A DNA stretch of 46,221 nt from DATGEP01 sp035310125 (lineage in GTDB: Bacteria > Chloroflexota > Ktedonobacteria > Ktedonobacterales > JADMIN01). This document shows, one piece after another, positions 16,008-22,125 of this stretch. A model generated the notes under the pieces. It did no database searches. It was not told where the DNA came from and saw only the letters and a program-made list of their open reading frames with translations. The stretch is from the NCBI GenBank assembly GCA_035310125.1, contig DATGEP010000419.1, positions 1 through 46,221 on the forward strand, read 5' to 3'. The position numbers were made by a program, and so were the translations under genes. The first letter of the stretch is position 1, and each line of letters opens with the position of its first letter.

Positions 16008-16943
16008 CTAGGCTGGCATCTCTGACGGCGCATCGGGAAGGGCGACCGCGCCCACCAGCTCGATGAAGATGTCAGTCAGTGACGGCTCGACCACCTCGAA
16101 CCGGCTGATGATGCCACCGTGCCGTAGCGCCGCTTCGATGATCAGGTTGGGATTGAGATGAGTTTGGAGCTGCAGTGCAATATAGTCCTGGCGGCGTGCG
16201 GTCACATGGACGCCATCCAACGCATCAAGCCAGGGCGCCTCGGGATCGTTGTCAAGCTTGAGGCGGGCGACATTATGCCCATGCTGACGCTTGATCTCCT
16301 GTACATTGCCCTGTACCACCACTTGCCCCTGGTTGATCAGGAGCATATCTTCACACAACTCCTCGACCTGCTCCAGCTGGTGGGTGGAGAAGAGAATGGT
16401 CGTGCCACGCCGGTGCAACTCCAGCAATGCCTGCTTGAGTACGACCGCATTGACCGGGTCCAGCCCGCTAAAAGGCTCGTCCATGATCAGCAGCGTCGGG
16501 TTATGCGCCACAGCGGCGACAAACTGCACTTTCTGCTGGTTCCCCTTGGAGAGCTCCTCGATCTTTGTGTGGCGATTGGCGGTGATCTGGAAACGCTCCA
16601 GCCACTCCTCCAGGGCGTTCCCAGCATCCCGTGTGGGCATACCGTTCAAACGTGCCAGGAAGAGCAAGTGCTCCTGGACCTCCATCGTGGGATAGAGTCC
16701 GCGTTCTTCTGGCAGATAGCCGAAGGAGCGACGAGGAACCTTGCGCACGGGCGTGCCGTTCCACGTAATCTGGCCAGAATCGGGACGCAGCAGATCCAAT
16801 ATCAAGCGCATCGTCGTCGTCTTGCCGGCGCCGTTGGGGCCGACGAAGCCGAACAGCGACCCCTCGTACACCTCCATGGAAAGGTCGTTGATCGCCTGGA
16901 ACGGACCAAACCATTTGTTGACATGCTCGACAGTAAGACTCAT
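16008..16943 (-). CDS. ABC-2 type exporter, ATP-binding subunit (NatA-like)
   Basis: A 311-residue ABC ATPase that powers the adjoining permease. Walker A GPNGAGKTT at residues 35-43, signature LSKGNQQKV at 131-139 (variant of LSGGQ), Walker B LLIMDEP at 151-157, D-loop SGLDP, and switch His in STHQ near 188 are all intact. The C-terminal ~90 residues match the DUF4162-type extension common in NatA-like proteins. First gene of a two-gene operon. Confidence 0.93.
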   Translation of the reverse strand: MSLTVEHVNKWFGPFQAINDLSMEVYEGSLFGFVGPNGAGKTTTMRLILDLLRPDSGQITWNGTPVRKVPRRSFGYLPEERGLYPTMEVQEHLLFLARLNGMPTRDAGNALEEWLERFQITANRHTKIEELSKGNQQKVQFVAAVAHNPTLLIMDEPFSGLDPVNAVVLKQALLELHRRGTTILFSTHQLEQVEELCEDMLLINQGQVVVQGNVQEIKRQHGHNVARLKLDNDPEAPWLDALDGVHVTARRQDYIALQLQTHLNPNLIIEAALRHGGIISRFEVVEPSLTDIFIELVGAVALPDAPSEMPA

Positions 16944-17060
16944 TGGGGATGCCTCACTCCTTCCGGGTGGCTCGGTCGAACAACGTCACCGATTCCCACG
17001 CGGGAGACTCCCCGTCAACGTGCGGTTTAGCGGCGCAGAGCGGGGGACCGCGTCAATGGT

Positions 17061-17088
17061 CCCTTAGAGGGCGACCGCCCTCTAAGGG
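17061..17088. repeat. Perfect 12-bp inverted repeat
   Basis: CCCTTAGAGGGC (17061-17072) and its exact complement (17077-17088) flank a 4-nt GACC loop. There is no U-tract on either strand. A partial echo (GGCCTCTAAGGGC) occurs at about 17140-17152. It lies between the exporter operon and the methylase remnant, so it may be a repeat element or an operator. Confidence 0.6.
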
Positions 17089-17210
17089 AGGTCGAATGAC
17101 CTGAACGCAGCAGTGACTTGGCCTTTCCGCGAAATGGCCTCTAAGGGCTCCAGGGCTGGTTCCTCTTTGCCAAGATCGTAACACAACTGTCCGCGCTCGT
17201 CGTCGGATGA

Positions 17211-17777
17211 CCTCATGAAGGGGAAAATGTCGAGGCACTTCTGGCTACGACGCCCGCAAATACACGTGACCAGGCGTTCCAAACGATTGTGAAGAACCGT
17301 GTGTATCACGGCGGCATCTTGGCGCCAGGATCAGGTCTCATCAAATGGGGAGAAGGCGGTAAAGGTATTCGCTCCCGCTGGTATCCTAACACGCTCGCGC
17401 GGCGCATCCGGCACATTGACTTCATACGGAGCCATATAGACTTCATCGAAGGCGATGGCTTGCGGACATTGGCAGCATATGTGGATAATCCCGGCGCGGT
17501 ATTTTTCATAGACCCGCCATACACGGCAGGCGCAAATGGGAAGCGTGCGGGGCGTCGGTTATACGCGCACAACGAGCTCGATCATGAGCAGCTCTTCGCG
17601 CTTGCAAACCAGATCGAAGGCGACTTCTTGATGACCTATGATGACGCGGACGAGGTGCGTAACCTGGCCACCCGGTATCACTTTGACGCTCGTCTTGTGC
17701 CGATGAAGAACACCCATCATGCGAAGATGACTGAATTACTCATTGGGCGCAATCTCGATTGGGTGACACTCAGGTGA
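17211..17777 (+). pseudogene. N-terminally truncated D12-class DNA adenine methylase
   Basis: The last ~188 residues of an N6-adenine DNA methyltransferase. The catalytic DPPY motif is present in VFFIDPPYTAGANGKRAGRRLY, followed by HEQLFALANQIEGDFLMTYDDADEV and KNTHHAKMTELLIGR, typical of the D12/Dam-like C-terminal half. The open frame runs back without a stop to 17211, with an in-frame GTG at 17289, and still reads like the family (NRVYHGGILAPGSGLIK). The N-terminal part with the AdoMet-binding FxGxG motif is missing; a TGA at 17208 and unrelated sequence precede it. It is very likely inactive, a remnant of a restriction-modification or phage gene. Confidence 0.7.
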
Positions 17778-17848
17778 TACTGATATGCCCTGGGCTGTTG
17801 ACGTTCTCGCAACCTGGGTGAAGTAGGGATGAGCCGCGGCGGCTTGTA

Positions 17849-17868
17849 GGGACGTCCACCGGACGCCC
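17849..17868. repeat. GTAGGG-type hairpin element
   Basis: GTAGGGACGTCC followed by ACC and GGACGCCC forms an 8-9-bp hairpin with one wobble. A similar GTAGGG-plus-hairpin arrangement occurs on the - strand at 38334-38356. Probably a dispersed intergenic element. Confidence 0.35.
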
Positions 17869-18139
17869 GCACGGCCGCCCGACGACAACCGCCCAAAACC
17901 ATGTGGTATCACCCGCCACCAGAAACTCCTGACCGTCTCTGTCTCCTTCTGACGGGAATTGCCCGGCGCATCCGCCGCGCACCGAGGGATATACTCCTAT
18001 CAATGGGGTCGCTACACGCCCGGAGGGTAGGACTAATGCCGATTAGTCACCGGCGCGCCATGCGAAAGGGCATTATCCCGCCTCATCACATGCACCTGAA
18101 CAATCCCGTATCGAGCGGATCGCCGCATTGCCCGAATCG

Positions 18140-18349
18140 CGGCAGAATCGGCAACCCATTTTCGTATTCCGGCAGAATCGGCAACCGATTCTCGAATTCC
18201 GGCAGAATCGGCAACCGGCGACACAGCACCTGTGAATTTCCGGCAGAATCGGCAACCGCCCCCTCTGCCTCTCCCCGCCCTCGCCGCGCGGATGGAGGGG
18301 CGCTGCCTACCGCGCCCGCGAATGTGAAATTCCGGCAGAATCGGCAACC
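18140..18349 (+). repeat. Five copies of a 17-bp direct repeat
   Basis: The sequence CGGCAGAATCGGCAACC occurs exactly at 18140-18156, 18170-18186, 18200-18216, 18241-18257 and 18333-18349. Start-to-start distances are 30, 30, 41 and 92 bp; the last four copies are preceded by TTC, giving TTCCGGCAGAATCGGCAACC. Partial copies sit elsewhere in the window (24208-24224 and 24408-24423 on the - strand, 27607-27619). The 835-bp tract 17778-18612 holds these repeats, the GTAGGG hairpin and a palindrome, but no gene I can support. Confidence 0.9.
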
Positions 18350-18546
18350 GCTCTTACCCTTTTTGCTCCAGCGACGTATTGTCAAAAGGGTGCACCAGGC
18401 TACGCCCACGAGCGTTGAGCCTTCCGGCGTTGCCGGCTCGCATGCCCACATGGTACGCTGTCCATTGCGGCCCGCCATTCCTGTCCCAGCCTGGATTATC
18501 TGGACTACGAAGGCGCCTTTCGGTCACGGGAGCGTATCCGGGGGCT

Positions 18547-18560
18547 GACTGAGCTCAGTC
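18547..18560. promoter_or_regulatory. 14-bp perfect palindrome upstream of the mutase gene
   Basis: GACTGAGCTCAGTC is a perfect palindrome 52 bp before the mutase ATG. Its size and place fit a TetR- or GntR-type operator. Function inferred. Confidence 0.45.
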
Positions 18561-18612
18561 GCGATTGCCGCCCAACCCACAATCAATAATCCCACGCGCA
18601 GGAGGTCGTCCC

Positions 18613-20313
18613 ATGAGCAACGAGGCACGCGACACCAACTCATCCACGCAGCATAATGCTGGTAGCCAGAGCGCCGAGCAATGGGAAGCGACCACCTACC
18701 GCCGCGCCAAAGACAAAGGCGGCGAGCGTGAGACGGTCTTCACCACGAGCTCAGGCATTCCCGTACAGCCCCTCTACACGGACGAAAGCCTCACCGGCAC
18801 TGTTCCCCAGCAGACCCTCGGCTACCCCGGCGAATACCCGTACACCCGTGGCATCCAGCCCACCATGTATCGTGGCCGCCTCTGGACCATGCGCCAGTAC
18901 GCCGGCTTTGGCACCGCCGAAGAATCCAACCGGCGTTACCATTATCTCCTCGAACAGGGCACTATGGGCCTCTCCGTCGCCTTTGATCTCCCCACGCAGA
19001 TGGGCTACGACGCCGATCACCTGCTCGCCGAGGGCGAAGTCGGCAAAGTGGGCGTCTCTATCTCCAGCCTGGAAGATATGCGCACGCTCTTCAGCGGCAT
19101 CCCGCTGGAAAAAATCACCACATCCATGACCATCAACGCGACGGCCGCCATCCTCCTCTCCCTCTACATTGCCGTCGCCAAAGAGCAGGGTGCCGATATT
19201 CGCGCCCTGTCCGGCACCGTTCAGAACGACATCCTCAAGGAATACATCGCTCGCGGCACCTACATCTATCCTCCCAAGCCCTCCATGCGCATCATCACCG
19301 ACCTCTTCCAATATTGCGCCGCCGAGGTTCCCCGCTGGAACACCATCAGCATCAGTGGCTACCACATTCGCGAGGCCGGGTCCACCGCCCCACAAGAGAT
19401 CGGCTTCACCCTCGCCAACGGCATCGCCTACGTTCAAGCCGCGCTCGACGCCGGACTCGACGTAGACCGCTTCGCCGGCCAGCTTTCATTCTTCTTTAAC
19501 GGCCACAACAACTTCTTCGAAGAGGTCGCCAAATTCCGTGCCGCCCGCCGCATGTGGGCCAGGATCATGCGTGACCGCTTCGGCGCGCACGAGCCTCGCT
19601 CCTGGATGCTCCGTTTCCACACCCAGACCGCCGGCTCCACGCTCACTGCCCAGCAGCCCGATAACAACATCGTTCGCACCGCCTATCAGGCGATGGCCGC
19701 CATTCTCGGTGGCACCCAATCTCTCCACACCAATGGCAAAGACGAAGCCCTTTCGCTGCCCACCGAAGATGCCGTCCGCGTTGCCTTGCGCACCCAGCAG
19801 ATCCTCGCCTACGAAACCGGCGTCGCCGATACCATAGACCCCCTCGCCGGCTCCTACTACGTCGAATCCCTCACCGACGAATTGGAGCGCCGCGCCTGGG
19901 ACTACATCGAGAAGATAGACAATCTCGGCGGGGCCGTCCGCGCGGTTGAGCAGGGCTACATCCAGCGCGAGATCGAGGAGGCCGCCTACGACTACCAGCG
20001 CGACCTCGAAGCCAATCGCCGTATCGTCGTCGGCGTCAACCGCTTCCAAATCGCCGAAGATCCCTCCATCGAAATCCTGCGTGTAGACCCCGAAGTCGGT
20101 CGCCGCCAGGCCGCAAAACTCGCTGCCCTCCGCCAGCGCCGCGACAATGCCGCCGTCACCGCCGCTCTCTCCGCCCTCGAAGACGGCGCGCGCGGCACCG
20201 CCAACCTCCTCCCGCGCATCCTCGCCGCCGTCGAAGTCTACGCCACCCTCGGCGAGATCAGCGATACCCTCCGCCGCGTCTTCGGTGAGCAGCGCGACAA
20301 GCGCACAGTATAA
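18613..20313 (+). CDS. Methylmalonyl-CoA mutase, large (catalytic) subunit
   Basis: A 566-residue acyl-CoA mutase TIM-barrel subunit that interconverts (R)-methylmalonyl-CoA and succinyl-CoA with adenosylcobalamin. Family stretches: YPYTRGIQPTMYRGRLWTMRQYAGFGTAEESN (TMY retains the Tyr of true methylmalonyl-CoA mutases), GLSVAFDLPTQMGYDAD, GTVQNDILKEYIARGTYIYPP, SISGYHIREAG and GGTQSLHTNGKDEALSLPTEDAVR. The cobalamin-binding domain is absent and must be on a separate small subunit not found here. The ATG at 18613 has GGAGG 8 bases upstream; the frame opens earlier at 18565 without a ribosome site. An isobutyryl- or hydroxyisobutyryl-CoA mutase is a less likely alternative. Confidence 0.88.
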   Translation: MSNEARDTNSSTQHNAGSQSAEQWEATTYRRAKDKGGERETVFTTSSGIPVQPLYTDESLTGTVPQQTLGYPGEYPYTRGIQPTMYRGRLWTMRQYAGFGTAEESNRRYHYLLEQGTMGLSVAFDLPTQMGYDADHLLAEGEVGKVGVSISSLEDMRTLFSGIPLEKITTSMTINATAAILLSLYIAVAKEQGADIRALSGTVQNDILKEYIARGTYIYPPKPSMRIITDLFQYCAAEVPRWNTISISGYHIREAGSTAPQEIGFTLANGIAYVQAALDAGLDVDRFAGQLSFFFNGHNNFFEEVAKFRAARRMWARIMRDRFGAHEPRSWMLRFHTQTAGSTLTAQQPDNNIVRTAYQAMAAILGGTQSLHTNGKDEALSLPTEDAVRVALRTQQILAYETGVADTIDPLAGSYYVESLTDELERRAWDYIEKIDNLGGAVRAVEQGYIQREIEEAAYDYQRDLEANRRIVVGVNRFQIAEDPSIEILRVDPEVGRRQAAKLAALRQRRDNAAVTAALSALEDGARGTANLLPRILAAVEVYATLGEISDTLRRVFGEQRDKRTV

Positions 20314-20366
20314 GATGGCCACGTGTGCCACAATGCGTGTCTATCGTGATGAGTAAGGAAAACGCT

Positions 20367-21032
20367 ATGAATCAAGATCCTGTACTAGACGCCGCAGAGA
20401 ATTTGCCGGGAATCTTCACCATCGGCCACTCCAACCACTCCCTCGATACCTTCCTCAGCCTGTTGGAGCGGCACGCCATTCAGGTGCTCATAGATATCCG
20501 GTCCCAGCCCTTTTCACGATACGTCACGCACTTTAACTACCCTGAGGTGGAAGACGCGATTGAGCGCCGAGGGATTCAATACCGCTACATGGGCCAGGAA
20601 TTGGGTGGCCGCCCCCAGGGCGATTCGTTCTATGACGCCGATGGATATGTCCTCTACAGCCGCGTCGCCGAGGCAGCCTTTTTCCGCAAGGGAATCGCTC
20701 GTCTGGAGGAAGACGCCGACATGTACAGGGTTGCCATCATGTGCAGCGAAGAGGACCCTACCAATTGCCACCGCCGCCTGCTCATCGGTCGCGTTCTCAC
20801 AAGCGATGGCGTCCAATTCCTGCACATCCGTGGCGACGGACGCCTCCAGACGGAAGAAGATGTAGTGGTTCCCGCGCCGGCAAGCACACAACCGTCACTC
20901 TGGAGCGAGACGACGCTTGACAGCGGAAAGGACGAGCAAGCTGAATGGAAATCTATACGACCGGTTTCACCAAGAAAAGCGCCGCGGAGTTCTTCGGATC
21001 CCTCCAGCGATCCCGCATCCGACGACTTCTAG
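20367..21032 (+). CDS. DUF488-family protein, first copy
   Basis: A 221-residue protein whose first ~170 residues form a DUF488 domain: FTIGHSNHSLDTFLSLLERH, VLIDIRSQPFSRYVTHFNY, GQELGGRP and the conserved IMCSEEDPTNCHRRLLIG, with the Cys and CHR of the presumed active site. DUF488 belongs to a rhodanese/phosphatase-like Rossmannoid group together with RapZ-C and DUF4326; roles in nucleic-acid or nucleotide processing have been proposed but not firmly shown. The last ~30 residues are Ser/Pro-rich, low in structure, and overlap the next gene. The ATG at 20367 is preferred because AAGGAA lies upstream; ATG 20349 is possible. Confidence 0.85.
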   Translation: MNQDPVLDAAENLPGIFTIGHSNHSLDTFLSLLERHAIQVLIDIRSQPFSRYVTHFNYPEVEDAIERRGIQYRYMGQELGGRPQGDSFYDADGYVLYSRVAEAAFFRKGIARLEEDADMYRVAIMCSEEDPTNCHRRLLIGRVLTSDGVQFLHIRGDGRLQTEEDVVVPAPASTQPSLWSETTLDSGKDEQAEWKSIRPVSPRKAPRSSSDPSSDPASDDF

Positions 21033-21382
21033 ATGTCCGCCTGAACAACTCGTCCCAGCTCGCCGGCTTCTCCAAGCGCGACGATCTTGCGTACTTCCTG
21101 CGCGAGCTATGCGGCGCCGACTACCTGCATGAGCCGCTGCTTGCCCCCACCCAGGAGATGCTCGACACCTACAAGAAACACAATGGGAGCTGGGAGGACT
21201 ACGAGCGGCGCTTTCTGGCGCTAATGGCCGAGCGTCACATCGAGGAGCGTATCAGCCCAGATTTCTTCCAGGTGCCAACCGTGCTACTGTGCAGCGAGGC
21301 CACTGCTGAGCGCTGCCACCGCCGCCTCGTCCTCGAATACCTCGCATCCAAATGGGGCAATCTACGCATCATCCATCTGTAA
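20945..21382 (+). CDS. DUF488-family protein, second copy
   Basis: A 145-residue DUF488 protein, nearly all domain: MEIYTTGFTKKSAAEFFGSL, RLLDVRLNNSSQLAGFSKRDDLAYFL, a middle DTYKKHNGSWEDYERRF and the active-site-like VLLCSEATAERCHRRLVLEYL. It is only distantly like the first copy, so this is an old pair, not a recent duplication. It starts 88 bp inside the first DUF488 gene in another frame, implying translational coupling. AAAGGA lies about 12 bases before the ATG. Confidence 0.87.
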   Translation: MEIYTTGFTKKSAAEFFGSLQRSRIRRLLDVRLNNSSQLAGFSKRDDLAYFLRELCGADYLHEPLLAPTQEMLDTYKKHNGSWEDYERRFLALMAERHIEERISPDFFQVPTVLLCSEATAERCHRRLVLEYLASKWGNLRIIHL

Positions 21383-21418
21383 TGTTCTCATGGATTCTCG
21401 GTCGGGAAGGAGCGCAAC

Positions 21419-22114
21419 GTGGAAATCGTCGTGAGCCATCTGACGCGGATGCAATCCGGCTACATCTGCGTGGCAGGCATTGAAACCGTCACAGGCAAGC
21501 ACATCCGCCCCGTGCTGCGCGGGCGGCTCACCAACAGTCTGCTTGTCCGCTATGGTGGTCCATTCGATATGGGCGCCGTCGTCCAGCTCGGTTCCGTCCG
21601 GTATGAAGGGCGCCCGCCGGAAGTGGAAGATTACGCCTTCGAGCCGGTCCACGCCCACCGCCTCAGTGTTGCCGCCCCCGCCGACTTCTGGTCGCTCCTC
21701 CAGCGCACCGCGCTGCCGGCCCTGGCCGGTATCTTTGGCCCCAGCCTCACGTCGCATGGCCCTGGCTGTGTTGTCGCGAGGGGCGAAGGTATCGCTTCGC
21801 TTGGCTGTCTTACTCCCGCGTCCCGCCCATATCTCTACATCAGCGATGCGGGCAAAATCCGCGTGACTGTCACTGATGGCCAGTTCCATGCGAACCTCTC
21901 CGTCTCCGATCTTCGCTTCTACGAACCTGACCAGCAGACACCCGCGCGTGCCACCGTTGCCGCCGCCGCTCAGCGCATCCAGGCAGGCGTGGATGTGCTG
22001 CTGAGCGTTGGCCTGGGCCGTCCCTATCGCGCCGCCGGTGACGATGTGGAGCGCCACTGGCTCCAGGTCAACAACATCCATCTCGCCGACGATCCCACCT
22101 GGCAGCTTGGCTGA
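21419..22114 (+). CDS. Probable dual OB-fold protein linked to DUF488
   Basis: A 231-residue protein without transmembrane segments. The start EIVVSHLTRMQSGYICVAGIETVTGKHIRPVLRGRL and two beta-rich halves (about residues 1-75 and 135-190) fit the dual OB-containing domain often found next to DUF488 genes; assignment is from memory of the family and not certain. OB folds usually bind single-stranded nucleic acid. It follows the second DUF488 gene after 36 bp, with GGAAGGAG upstream of a GTG start, and converges on recQ with an 11-bp gap. Confidence 0.6.
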   Translation: MEIVVSHLTRMQSGYICVAGIETVTGKHIRPVLRGRLTNSLLVRYGGPFDMGAVVQLGSVRYEGRPPEVEDYAFEPVHAHRLSVAAPADFWSLLQRTALPALAGIFGPSLTSHGPGCVVARGEGIASLGCLTPASRPYLYISDAGKIRVTVTDGQFHANLSVSDLRFYEPDQQTPARATVAAAAQRIQAGVDVLLSVGLGRPYRAAGDDVERHWLQVNNIHLADDPTWQLG

Positions 22115-22125
22115 CCAGCGTGTGG

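Noticed and set aside
18140..18349. A CRISPR array
   Set aside because: The repeat is only 17 bp, the spacing is 30, 30, 41 and 92 bp with very short or irregular spacers, and no cas genes are nearby.
17901..18548. A 215-residue open frame over the repeat tract
   Set aside because: It is made of repeats and Pro/Arg-rich sequence, has no ribosome site and resembles no family.
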